64,000 nt of DNA. Origin: UBA7862 sp050872785 (GTDB taxonomy: Bacteria > Bacillota > Clostridia > Christensenellales > UBA1242). A program made the position numbers and the translations under genes. Below, piece after piece: positions 48,761-58,230 of this stretch. Position 1 is the stretch's first letter. Each line of letters begins with the position of its first letter. The notes under the pieces were generated by a model. It saw only the letters and a program-made list of their open reading frames with translations, was not told the DNA's origin and searched no databases. Location of the stretch: contig JBNMHO010000003.1 of the NCBI GenBank assembly GCA_050872785.1, positions 44,668-108,667 of the forward strand, given 5' to 3'.

Positions 48761-51008
48761 ATATATTTTGATAGGAATTTTGTGGGATAAAGACTTTAAC
48801 TTGGTTGCTTTTTTGCTGGATTGTTTCATCTTTTGGCAAGGTTGCAACGGCATAATAGGTGTATAAATTTCCAGCGGTTGCAATATCTTGCACAGCCACT
48901 TCACCTTGTTTGTCTGATATATTCGCAATAATAGTGTCGCTGTCTTCACACACACGGCGAATTGCATATTTAAGATATTTTTTGGCATAAAGAGAGATAG
49001 CAACAGTTGAGTCTGTTTTGCTTGCAGAAATGACAAATGGGGAAATGTCACTGAACATATCAGAAGTTTCTTGTGGGATATTTGAAGTGGCAAAATACAC
49101 TGATTTTTTAAATCTGTCTGGAGTGTTCTCTTGAGCGAGCATAACTTTGTTATTTGCCAAAAGTTCCTGTGTGTTTATGTCCATTTTTACGCAACTGTCT
49201 GGCACTTCAAAATGTCCACCACCCAGTTTGCAAGAATTGTAAATTTGTTGAGCCATAACTGTTGGTGCATTTGAGCCAGTGACCGATTGCGGAAGTGGAG
49301 TGGAAGTGGAGCCTATCCACACACAAAGGGTGTGTTGTGGGGTGTAAGATATGTTCCACGCATCAGTGTTCTGATTGCTGTTTTTAAGCCCCACAGTGCC
49401 AGTTTTGGAGCAAACGTCATAGGACTGTTTAAGCCTTCGTGCTGTGCCATTTTCAACGGTCTGTTTTAGCATGTCTGTCACAAGATATGCAGTTGAAGAT
49501 TTCATAACTTGTTTTTCATTTTGTGGGTTCTCGTAAAGCAAAACTCCGTCACTTGAATAAATTTGTTTTACAAACCTTGCTTCAATTCTTTTGCCACCAT
49601 TTGCAAATGCTTGATAACAGTTTGCAAGGTCTTTTATTTTAACCCCATCATGCAACCCCCCAAGAGCAATGGAACAGCCTTTGTCATTGGAAGATAATTT
49701 AAGCCCCATGTTTTCGGCAAAAGATTTTGTATAGTCAACGCCCACATAGTTCAAAAGTTTTACAGCGGGAATGTTATATGAATTTGCAAGAGCAGTTTTC
49801 GCACTGACCCAGCCATGATATTTATTCTTATAGTTTTTAGGCTTGTATCCGTCTATATCGACCGCTTCATCAAGAATAGGTGTTTCGGGTGAAATTAAGT
49901 CTTTTTCAATGGCGGGGGCATAGCAAACAACTGGCTTTATCGTTGACCCTGGCTGACGGGTGAGGGAAAGTGTATTGTGTTCACTTTGTGCGCAAAATGC
50001 AACAATTCCGCCAGTTTTGTTGTCAATGACAATGTTTGCTCCGTCTGCAACAGAAGTCTTGGCAAGAATAGGCAAATTAGTCAATGCTTCTTCACATGCT
50101 TTTTGCACAGAAGGGTCTTGATAAGTCACTATTTTTAAGTTTTTAACAAGCAAGTCCTTCTCCAAAATATGCAGCACTTCGCACGCTTCGTCAATGGCAG
50201 CAGCATAATATGAATTGCTAGTTAGAGCGTATTTGTTGATATTCAAGTTAAGTGGGGTATTGACAGCAGAAGCATATTCTTCTTGCGAAATTTTGCCGTC
50301 TTTTAGCATTTCCTTTAGCACCAAATTTCGCCTTTCAAGGCAGGCTTCAGCGTGGGCGGTCGGAGAATATTTTTTAGGTGATTTAATTATCCCAGCAAGC
50401 ATTGCAGACTCGGAAAGGGTCAAGTCTTTTGCGTCTTTTGAGAAATATCTTTGAGCCGCACTTCCAATTCCAAACGCACCATTTCCAAAATATATTGCAT
50501 TAAGATAAGCACTCATAATCTCTTGTTTTGAAAGATTTTTTTCAAGTTCTTTTGCCAATATTAGTTCGTCAAACTTTCGTCTTAAAGTTTTTTCACTTGT
50601 CAAATGAGTGTTTTTTATAAGTTGTTGAGATATTGTCGAAGCACCCTCAGAAAAACTGTGAGTTTTAAGATTTTTTAGCGAGGCTTTTATCATTCTTTTA
50701 TAATTTACACCGCTGTGACTGAAGAAATTTTTGTCCTCAATGGACACAAAAGCGTCAACAGTGTGGTGGGGAATTTCGTCATATGACAGAGCCGATTTTG
50801 CATTTGTTTGTGACACAATTTCATTGCCGTCAGAGTCTAAAACTAGGGCAACTGTCGTCTTGTAACTTAACTTATCTTTGCTAAATTTTACGCTTGAAAA
50901 ATTGCTCAAAAAGCCCATGGAAAACAAGCAGAACAAAAGAAGTCCCACAAAAAATGCGACAAGAAATATGTAAAAAATTATTCTAAAAAACCTTGCTTTT
51001 TTGCTCAT
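48744..51008 (-). CDS. Class A penicillin-binding protein (transglycosylase/transpeptidase)
   Basis: 754 residues: short cytoplasmic tail, one TM (about 8-34), GT51 domain (EDKNFFSHSGVNYKRM, EGASTISQQLIKN, NAIYFGNGAFGIGSAA), transpeptidase domain with SxxK in PGSTIKP, SYN, and SKTGTVG, then a C-terminal beta region of about 120 residues. Polymerises and cross-links peptidoglycan. No Shine-Dalgarno is visible before the ATG; the minus-strand upstream is AT-only (TATAGATAATAGATATATA), so the mRNA may have a very short leader. Convergent with scpB. Confidence 0.95.
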   Translation of the reverse strand: MSKKARFFRIIFYIFLVAFFVGLLLFCLFSMGFLSNFSSVKFSKDKLSYKTTVALVLDSDGNEIVSQTNAKSALSYDEIPHHTVDAFVSIEDKNFFSHSGVNYKRMIKASLKNLKTHSFSEGASTISQQLIKNTHLTSEKTLRRKFDELILAKELEKNLSKQEIMSAYLNAIYFGNGAFGIGSAAQRYFSKDAKDLTLSESAMLAGIIKSPKKYSPTAHAEACLERRNLVLKEMLKDGKISQEEYASAVNTPLNLNINKYALTSNSYYAAAIDEACEVLHILEKDLLVKNLKIVTYQDPSVQKACEEALTNLPILAKTSVADGANIVIDNKTGGIVAFCAQSEHNTLSLTRQPGSTIKPVVCYAPAIEKDLISPETPILDEAVDIDGYKPKNYKNKYHGWVSAKTALANSYNIPAVKLLNYVGVDYTKSFAENMGLKLSSNDKGCSIALGGLHDGVKIKDLANCYQAFANGGKRIEARFVKQIYSSDGVLLYENPQNEKQVMKSSTAYLVTDMLKQTVENGTARRLKQSYDVCSKTGTVGLKNSNQNTDAWNISYTPQHTLCVWIGSTSTPLPQSVTGSNAPTVMAQQIYNSCKLGGGHFEVPDSCVKMDINTQELLANNKVMLAQENTPDRFKKSVYFATSNIPQETSDMFSDISPFVISASKTDSTVAISLYAKKYLKYAIRRVCEDSDTIIANISDKQGEVAVQDIATAGNLYTYYAVATLPKDETIQQKSNQVKVFIPQNSYQNILKNWA

Positions 51009-51245
51009 TATATATCTATTATCTATATTTTTTGACTATTTATCCAAGAAGCGTACTTTATTCTTAAAATTTTGTCGAAAAATAAAAATTTTTAAGCAAA
51101 ATTTGAAGTTTTACTCGGTTTTTATCCCTAAAAAATGGCAATTTTTGTGCCAAAATGAGATTTTAAATGAAATTTATGCAAAAATTTGATATGGAAAAAG
51201 TGTTGTAAAATTTCAAAATTTTTTTGCAAAATGTTGTTAAAACTC

Positions 51246-51284
51246 TTGAAAAAAAATTGATTAAATAATATAATACATGTATTA
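51246..51284 (+). promoter_or_regulatory. miaB promoter overlapping the start codon, with palindrome
   Basis: TTGAAA (51246-51251), 17-bp spacer, TATAAT (51269-51274). Expected transcription start near 51281, three bases before the ATG at 51284. TAATACATGTATTA (51271-51284) is a perfect 14-bp palindrome. Confidence 0.75.
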
Positions 51285-52624
51285 TGAACAAAAGATATTT
51301 TATAGAAACATTTGGGTGTCAAATGAATTTGCATGACTCGGAAAAAATTGCGGGCATGCTTGTTGACCTTGGATACACTGAGGGCAAAACTAAAGAAGAA
51401 GCGGATATTATTGTTTTTAACACATGCTGCATAAGGGAAACGGCGGAACTTAAAATTATGGCAAAAATTGGTGAAACAAAGGCCTTAAAGAAAAAGAACC
51501 CTGACCTCATAATTGCAGTGTGCGGTTGTATGACGCAACAAAAAGGAATGCCAGAACTTTTGAAAAAGAGATTTCCATTTTTAAGCATTGTCATTGGAAC
51601 ACACAATCTTGAGGAACTTGAAGATTACATAAAAGAAATAAGCGGCATGGGCAAAAAGAAGTTTAAGTCTGTTGTGTGGGATAGCGAGGGCAAAGTTGTT
51701 GAAAACACTCCCACATATAGAACAAGCGGCAACAACGCTTGGGTCAACATTATGTATGGCTGTAATAATTTCTGCACCTATTGCATTGTGCCATATGTTC
51801 GTGGAAGGGAAAGAAGCCGAAAGCCAGAAGATATTGAGCGTGAAGTTAGAGAACTTGTTGAAAGTGGAAAATATAAAACGATAACTCTTTTGGGGCAAAA
51901 CGTAAACTCATATGGCAAGGACCTAGGGAATGGTGAAAACTTTGTTTCACTTCTTGAAAGACTTTGCAAAATTGACGGCAATTTTAAAATTAAATTTATG
52001 ACTTCACATCCAAAAGACTTTAGTGACGAACTCATTGACTTCATTGCAAAAGAAAAGAAAATGAGCAAGTGTGTGCATCTTCCTGTTCAAAGCGGCAGCG
52101 ATAATATGCTAAAAGCCATGAACAGACACTATTCTTTGGAGCATTATAAAAATCTTGTCACAAAAATCAAGAACAAAATTGATGGTGTCAGCCTTACAAC
52201 GGACATTATTGTCGGCTTTCCAGGGGAAACTGATGAAGATTTTGCTGCCACTTGCGATTTGCTAAGATTTTGCAAATATTCAGGGGTCTTTGGATTTGTG
52301 TATTCCAAGAGAAAGGGAACTCCAGCGGAAAAGTTTGAAAATCAAGTTGACGCAAAAACAAAGCAAAAGAGAATTACAACACTGTTTGATATTCAACACG
52401 AAATTGCTCGTGAAGAGCTAAAGGAAATGGTCGGGAAAGCTTATGAATGTGTTGTCGAAACAAGAAAGTGTGGCTTGTGGATAACAAAGACCGAAAGCGG
52501 GAAAACAATTAAAGTTAAGTGCGACACATTGTCGCCAGACCAAGATGTTTTGGTGAAAGTAGAAAAACTTGTTGACGGCGAACTTTATGGCCTACTTGTT
52601 GAAGCAAATGAAAAGGGAAATTGA
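51284..52624 (+). CDS. miaB: tRNA-2-methylthio-N6-dimethylallyladenosine synthase
   Basis: 446 residues, radical SAM methylthiotransferase acting on i6A37. N-terminal UPF0004 cluster Cys in FGCQMN, NTCCIRE and CGCM; radical SAM CxxxCxxC in CNNFCTYC; then C-terminal TRAM domain. The start ATG cannot be moved downstream without losing FGCQMN. There is no ribosome site upstream and the promoter ends there, so the mRNA looks leaderless. Followed by mutS after one base; miaA lies three genes on, so both ms2i6A genes flank mutS-mutL. Confidence 0.96.
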   Translation: MNKRYFIETFGCQMNLHDSEKIAGMLVDLGYTEGKTKEEADIIVFNTCCIRETAELKIMAKIGETKALKKKNPDLIIAVCGCMTQQKGMPELLKKRFPFLSIVIGTHNLEELEDYIKEISGMGKKKFKSVVWDSEGKVVENTPTYRTSGNNAWVNIMYGCNNFCTYCIVPYVRGRERSRKPEDIEREVRELVESGKYKTITLLGQNVNSYGKDLGNGENFVSLLERLCKIDGNFKIKFMTSHPKDFSDELIDFIAKEKKMSKCVHLPVQSGSDNMLKAMNRHYSLEHYKNLVTKIKNKIDGVSLTTDIIVGFPGETDEDFAATCDLLRFCKYSGVFGFVYSKRKGTPAEKFENQVDAKTKQKRITTLFDIQHEIAREELKEMVGKAYECVVETRKCGLWITKTESGKTIKVKCDTLSPDQDVLVKVEKLVDGELYGLLVEANEKGN

Positions 52625-52625
52625 T

Positions 52626-55232
52626 ATGGACGAAATTATAGACAGAAGCAAATTATCACCAATGATGCAGCAATATTTTGACACAAAGCAACAATATCAA
52701 GATTGCTTGCTTTTCTATCGTTTGGGCGACTTTTATGAAATGTTTTTTGAGGACGCAAAAATTGCCTCCAAAGTTTTGGATCTTGTGCTGTCTGGCAGAA
52801 ACTGCGGACTAGACGACAGAGCGCCAATGTGCGGCGTGCCTTATCATGCGGTGGATATGTACATTGCAAAACTTTTGGAAAAGGGATACAAAGTTGCAAT
52901 TTGCGACCAACTCACAGACCCAGTGCCAGGCAAAATTGTTCAACGTGGCATAACAAGAGTAATAACCCCAGGCACAGTCATTGACCCAGAAAGTTTGAAG
53001 GACGGACAAGGGAACTACATTTTGTCCATTTGCAAAAAAGAGGAAACAATAGGTGTCGCATATTGTGATGTGTCAACGGGTGAGTTTAGAGTTAGCGAAT
53101 ATGCGGGCGACAGCGAGCAAAAACTGATGGATCTTCTTTCAAGAATTCGTCCAGCGGAAATTATTTGTAACGAGCAAATGTTTATGATGTCGCACGACAA
53201 GGATATAAGAAATCTTGACTTTTTGCCACCATTCACAAAACATCTTGACTTTGAATTTGACCTAAATAACGCAAAAGAACTTATAAAAAAGCAATTTAAA
53301 ATAAGCAACATTGCAGGCCACGACTTTGCAAAATTAAATTGTGCCATTTCAGCAACAGGGGCCCTCCTTGGCTATCTCAATGAAACTCAAATGAGAAGTC
53401 TAAATCACATAAACAAAATAATCACTGAAAAACACAGTGACTTCATGCACCTAGACTTCAACGCTTGCAGAAATTTGGAACTTGTGGAAAATGCCAAAGA
53501 CCACAAAAGACGTGGCTCACTTTTGGGACATCTTAACAAAACAAAAACAGCCATGGGGGCAAGACTTCTTGAAAAATGGGTGTTGCAACCTCTTCAAAAT
53601 TCAACTGAAATAAATAAGCGTCTTGACTGCATTGAGGAATTGTCTGGAAACTCCATTTTGCAAAGTGACCTTGAAGGCTCACTAGCTGGCATAAGCGACA
53701 TCGCAAGAATTTGCTCCAAAATTTCCTATGGCACAATTATGCCAAAGGACTGCATTGCTCTTAAAAATTCTCTTGTGCATACAGTCGATTGTGCAAACTT
53801 TGTTGGCGAACTTTCGAAAGAGAATTTTGGCGGGCTTTTTTTGGATATAACTTCCGTCAAAAATTTGGCAGAACTTTTGGACAAGACTTTTGTCGATAGT
53901 CCTCCAGCACTCACTTCAGGTGGCGGATATATTAGGGAAGATTTTAATAAGGAACTTTATGAATTAAGGCATATATCCTCGCAAGCAAAAACATGGCTAA
54001 CAGAACTTGAGGCAAAGGAAAAGGAAGAAACGGGCATAAAAGGACTTAAGGTGGGATATAGCCGAGTGTTTGGCTACTTTATCGAAGTGCCAAAATCTCA
54101 AGCAGACGCCGTGCCATATAGTTTTCAACGCAAGCAAACAATTTCCAATCACGAAAGATTTGTAACGGACGAATTAAAACAAATTGAAAACAAACTTTTA
54201 AACGCCGAAGAACTTGCAATAAAACTTGAAATGACCATTTTTGAAAACATTAAGGAAAAGTTAAAAGAACTTGTTGAGGATATTCAGCAGGTGGCAAGTG
54301 ACGTGGCATATATTGATACAATTTTGTCACTTACAAAAGTTGCAAATGAGTGCAATTATGTCAGACCAAAAATAAGCGAAAGATATAAGCATATTAAAAT
54401 TCAAAATGGCAGGCACCCTATTGTGGAAGCAAATATGAAAGGTGAGTCGTTTGTGCCAAATGACGCTTATCTTGACGAAAAAGATGACAGAACTCTTATA
54501 ATAACTGGACCAAATATGGCGGGCAAAAGTACATATATGCGACAAATTGCTCTTATTGTGCTTATGGCTCACATCGGAAGTTTCGTGCCAGCAAGCAGTG
54601 CCGAAATTGCAATTACAGACAGAATTTTCACTAGAATTGGCGCAAGTGACGATTTAAGCAGCGGGCAAAGCACTTTTATGGTGGAAATGGTGGAAGTTGC
54701 AAACATCCTAAACAATGCCACGCCAAAAAGTCTTGTAATTTTGGACGAAGTGGGCAGAGGCACTGCAACTTATGACGGCATGAGCATTGCTTGGGCTGTC
54801 CTTGAATACATATCAACAAAAATAAAATGCAAAACCCTATTTTCCACTCACTATCACGAAATAACAACTCTTGAGGGAAAACTTGAGGGCGTTAAGAATT
54901 ATAAAGTTAGCGTAAAAGAATTCAATGGCTCGGTCGTTTTCCTAAGAAAAATTATGCGTGGCAGTGCGGATAAGAGTTTCGGAATTGAAGTCGCTTCACT
55001 TTCTGGAATTTATGAAGAAATTATAAAACGTGCAAAAAATATTTTGTCACAACTGGAAAAGAACTCTGTTAAATTTGACATAAAGGCGTCAACTGAAGAG
55101 AGAACAGAGGGGCTTTCTCAAGGCGAAAAAGACAACATTATCAATATGCTAAAAAACATTGACCTAAATAAGCTTAGCCCAATGGAAGCATTTGAAATAG
55201 TTGTAGATTTGAACAGAAAAGTTAGCAAATAA
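52626..55232 (+). CDS. mutS: DNA mismatch recognition protein MutS
   Basis: 868 residues. Mismatch-binding domain with the FYE motif (LGDFYEMFFEDA, about residue 35), connector, clamp, then the ATPase with ITGPNMAGKSTYMRQ, DDLSSGQSTFMVEM, LDEVGRGTATYDG and STHYHE. The start at 52626 follows AAGGGAA at the end of miaB; an upstream in-frame start inside miaB is rejected. mutL follows after 7 bases. Confidence 0.97.
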   Translation: MDEIIDRSKLSPMMQQYFDTKQQYQDCLLFYRLGDFYEMFFEDAKIASKVLDLVLSGRNCGLDDRAPMCGVPYHAVDMYIAKLLEKGYKVAICDQLTDPVPGKIVQRGITRVITPGTVIDPESLKDGQGNYILSICKKEETIGVAYCDVSTGEFRVSEYAGDSEQKLMDLLSRIRPAEIICNEQMFMMSHDKDIRNLDFLPPFTKHLDFEFDLNNAKELIKKQFKISNIAGHDFAKLNCAISATGALLGYLNETQMRSLNHINKIITEKHSDFMHLDFNACRNLELVENAKDHKRRGSLLGHLNKTKTAMGARLLEKWVLQPLQNSTEINKRLDCIEELSGNSILQSDLEGSLAGISDIARICSKISYGTIMPKDCIALKNSLVHTVDCANFVGELSKENFGGLFLDITSVKNLAELLDKTFVDSPPALTSGGGYIREDFNKELYELRHISSQAKTWLTELEAKEKEETGIKGLKVGYSRVFGYFIEVPKSQADAVPYSFQRKQTISNHERFVTDELKQIENKLLNAEELAIKLEMTIFENIKEKLKELVEDIQQVASDVAYIDTILSLTKVANECNYVRPKISERYKHIKIQNGRHPIVEANMKGESFVPNDAYLDEKDDRTLIITGPNMAGKSTYMRQIALIVLMAHIGSFVPASSAEIAITDRIFTRIGASDDLSSGQSTFMVEMVEVANILNNATPKSLVILDEVGRGTATYDGMSIAWAVLEYISTKIKCKTLFSTHYHEITTLEGKLEGVKNYKVSVKEFNGSVVFLRKIMRGSADKSFGIEVASLSGIYEEIIKRAKNILSQLEKNSVKFDIKASTEERTEGLSQGEKDNIINMLKNIDLNKLSPMEAFEIVVDLNRKVSK

Positions 55233-55239
55233 GGAGAAA

Positions 55240-57255
55240 ATGATGCCAAGAATAAATGTTCTTGAACCAAAGGTTTACAATAGAATATCCGCTGGCGAAG
55301 TGGTCGAAAGACCTGCTTCTGTGGTCAAAGAATTGGTGGAAAACGCACTTGACGCTAAGTCAACGGCAATAACTATTGAAATTGAAGAAGGCGGCACAAA
55401 ACTTATAAGAATAAGTGATAACGGCTGCGGCATTGACTATGACGACTTGCCAAAAGCATTTATGCCACACGCAACGAGTAAAATTGCAAAAGCAGACGAC
55501 CTAGACAGCATTGCAACTCTTGGCTTTAGGGGTGAGGCTCTTGCAAGCATTGCTTCTGTTGCTCAAGTGGAGCTTGTGTCACGAGCAGAAGGTAGTGATG
55601 CTGGTGGCAAAATTTGCATAAGCGGCGGAGTTATTGAATATAAAGACGTTTGTGGGGCAAGAAACGGAACAATGATTTCCGTTAAAAACTTGTTTTTCAA
55701 CACGCCAGCAAGGCTTAAATTCTTAAAATCAAACAGACAAGAGGGCAGCGCAATAACTTCTATTGTTGAACGTCTTATGCTTGCAAACCCAAATGTTTCC
55801 ATAAAATACATAGTTGACGGCAGAACTGTTTTCTCTGGAGCGGGACTTGGACTGAAGAACAAAATATTTGAAATTTATGGCAGAGAAACAACGGACAATC
55901 TTATTCCAATAGAAACATTGTCTGGTGCCTACAAACTTTCTGGCTACATTGCAAAACCAATTTTCTGCAAGGCAAACAAGACTTATCAAACACTTATTGT
56001 GAATGGCAGATACGTTGCAAATTCGCTTGTTTCCGTTGCCGTGTCAAATGCTTATGAAAACTTCCTAATGAAAGGCAAATTTCCACTTTTTGTGCTTAAT
56101 ATTTCGCTTCCAAGTGAGGAAATTGACGTAAACGTTCACCCAAGCAAAATGGAAATTAAATTTAGGGAATCAAAGAAAATTTATGACCTAGTTTATAGTG
56201 CAGTTTTGCAAACATTGAGCGAAAGCAACACTCCACTTTTCTATTCTGACGGAACAAATGCCACGGGTGACTTTGCGGGCGGAAGTGGTGAAAATTTGTT
56301 TTCTATGAGCAGTCAAGCAAAAATTGAAGACGAAGTGAAAGCACCAGAAACTCCACTTGAAGAAGTGAAAGGTGGCTTTAGTTTTGGCGATATGCAAAAG
56401 TTTGCTGACGAACTAAGTGTTATAAATGTTCACATTCCAAGGCACACAATGGCTGGCGCAGACAGTAGCATGAAAGTGCTGTGCAGTGCCGATTATGAGC
56501 ATTATGGCGAAATGAGAAGACAAAAAGAAGAACAAGTAAAAGAAGCTTTGACGCAAAACACAGAACCGCAAGATACAGATGTTCAAAAAGATAGCGACCC
56601 TGTTTTTGAAAAAACACCTTTTGTAGCTGGTGACTTCTGGAAAAATGACAACAAGCCTTCACAAGTTGAAATGAATACTGGTCTAAGTTATAAACTTGTC
56701 GGCAGATTGTTTAACACTTATGTTTTGATTGAAATCGGGGACAATTTCATTATGATAGACCAACACGCTGGTCACGAGCGAGTGCTTTTTGACAAATTTA
56801 CAAAAATGTTTGAAGAAAAGAAAATGATTGCTCAACCTCTTATGGTTCCATATGTCTTTGAAGTTAATGAAGAAGAAAATACTCTTGTTGAAGACAATCT
56901 TGACGTGTTTTCCTCGCTTGGGTTTGAAGTTGAAGGTTTTGGCAATAAAACTTACAAAATTTCTTCTATCCCAGCCATTTTGGACGGAATAAATCTTGAA
57001 GAATTTGTGCAAGAAAGTTTGCAAAACTTGACCAAAGTTTCGCCAACAAATGAACAAATAAAAAATCACTTTGCAACTTGTGCGTGCAAGGCGGCGGTTA
57101 AAGGTGGGCAAAACTTGAGTGACGGCGAAATTGAAATTTTGCTAGAACAAATTTCAAAAGAAGGCAGAATTCTGCAATGTCCACATGGAAGGCCTGTGTG
57201 CATAAAGTTTTCGAAATATGAAATAGAAAAAATGTTTAAAAGGATTGTTTCGTGA
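55240..57255 (+). CDS. mutL: DNA mismatch repair protein MutL
   Basis: 671 residues. GHKL ATPase N-terminus (ENALDAKSTAI, DNGCGI, GFRGEALASI), acidic linker about residues 330-480, and C-terminal endonuclease domain with DQHAGHERVLFDK and CPHGRP. The classic DQHAxxExxxxE has Asp at the last acidic position. As no MutH exists here, this MutL should nick the daughter strand. The second ATG (55243) has better spacing to AAGGAG than the first. The stop overlaps miaA (GTGA). Confidence 0.96.
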   Translation: MMPRINVLEPKVYNRISAGEVVERPASVVKELVENALDAKSTAITIEIEEGGTKLIRISDNGCGIDYDDLPKAFMPHATSKIAKADDLDSIATLGFRGEALASIASVAQVELVSRAEGSDAGGKICISGGVIEYKDVCGARNGTMISVKNLFFNTPARLKFLKSNRQEGSAITSIVERLMLANPNVSIKYIVDGRTVFSGAGLGLKNKIFEIYGRETTDNLIPIETLSGAYKLSGYIAKPIFCKANKTYQTLIVNGRYVANSLVSVAVSNAYENFLMKGKFPLFVLNISLPSEEIDVNVHPSKMEIKFRESKKIYDLVYSAVLQTLSESNTPLFYSDGTNATGDFAGGSGENLFSMSSQAKIEDEVKAPETPLEEVKGGFSFGDMQKFADELSVINVHIPRHTMAGADSSMKVLCSADYEHYGEMRRQKEEQVKEALTQNTEPQDTDVQKDSDPVFEKTPFVAGDFWKNDNKPSQVEMNTGLSYKLVGRLFNTYVLIEIGDNFIMIDQHAGHERVLFDKFTKMFEEKKMIAQPLMVPYVFEVNEEENTLVEDNLDVFSSLGFEVEGFGNKTYKISSIPAILDGINLEEFVQESLQNLTKVSPTNEQIKNHFATCACKAAVKGGQNLSDGEIEILLEQISKEGRILQCPHGRPVCIKFSKYEIEKMFKRIVS

Positions 57256-58163
57256 AGATTTTGATTATTGGCGGGGCAACTGCAAGTGGCAAAACGGCGT
57301 TTGCTATTGAATGTGCCAAAAGATTTAATGGCGAAATTGTGTCGTGCGATAGCATGCAAATATATCGTGATCTAAATATCGGCACCGCAAAGCCAACCGC
57401 TGAAGAATTATCAACGGCAAAACACCATTTGATTGACATTGTTTCGGCGGGGGAAAGTTTTAGTGTTCAGCAATACGTCACACTTGCAAGAAAAGCAATT
57501 TTGGAAATTTCTTCTCGTGGAAAGTTGCCAATTATTGTCGGTGGCACTGGGCTATATATTCGTGGACTTTTGTATCCATATTCTTTTGCAAACGCTCCAA
57601 AAAATGACGAAATTCGAGATAAATACAAGCAAATTTTGAGGGAAAAAGGGAAAGAATATCTTTTTGAAATTTTAAGAACTTTTGACCCAGCCTCTTGCGA
57701 AAAAATAAGCATGAACGACACAAAAAGGGTGATAAGAGCCATTGAAATTTGTGAAATAACAGGGAAACCAAAATCAAGCCACAAACAAGAAGAAAAACCT
57801 ATTTATGATAGTGTTTTTGTCGCTTTAAACCCACCAAGGGAAGTGCTTTATGACAGAATCAATAAAAGAGTTGAGAATATGTTTTCTATGGGACTAGAAG
57901 ACGAAATAAAAGCCCTTTTGAACACTCACAAAGTAAGCAAAGATAGTCAAAGCATGCAAGCCATTGGATATAAGGAATTTTTTGACTATTTTGATGGTAA
58001 AAAGACTATTCAAGAAACAAAAGAGCAAATAAAGCAAGACTCACGTCACTATGCCAAACGCCAACTTACTTTTTTTAGGGGCTTTGATAACGTGTATTGG
58101 TTTGACCCAAAGGACAAAGCGTCTGCCCTAGACCATATTGCAAATGAACTCAATAAAAATTAA
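57252..58163 (+). CDS. miaA: tRNA dimethylallyltransferase
   Basis: 303 residues. Adds dimethylallyl to A37 of UNN-decoding tRNAs, the substrate for MiaB. P-loop GGATASGKTAFAIE, VSCDSMQIYRDLNIGTAKP, HHLIDIV and GGTGLYIRGLLYP are conserved; C-terminus DSRHYAKRQLTFFR. GTG start with AAGGA upstream, overlapping the mutL stop by four bases. mutS-mutL-miaA linkage is common. Confidence 0.97.
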   Translation: MKILIIGGATASGKTAFAIECAKRFNGEIVSCDSMQIYRDLNIGTAKPTAEELSTAKHHLIDIVSAGESFSVQQYVTLARKAILEISSRGKLPIIVGGTGLYIRGLLYPYSFANAPKNDEIRDKYKQILREKGKEYLFEILRTFDPASCEKISMNDTKRVIRAIEICEITGKPKSSHKQEEKPIYDSVFVALNPPREVLYDRINKRVENMFSMGLEDEIKALLNTHKVSKDSQSMQAIGYKEFFDYFDGKKTIQETKEQIKQDSRHYAKRQLTFFRGFDNVYWFDPKDKASALDHIANELNKN

Positions 58164-58176
58164 CAATATAAACAAT

Positions 58177-58212
58177 AAAAAACACACAAACGGGGGAGTT
58201 TGTGTGTTTTTT
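58177..58212. terminator. Bidirectional terminator, miaA / surface protein
   Basis: 15-bp stem AAAAAACACACAAAC / GTTTGTGTGTTTTTT with GGGGGA loop. Confidence 0.93.
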
Positions 58213-58230
58213 GACTAATTATATTTCCCA

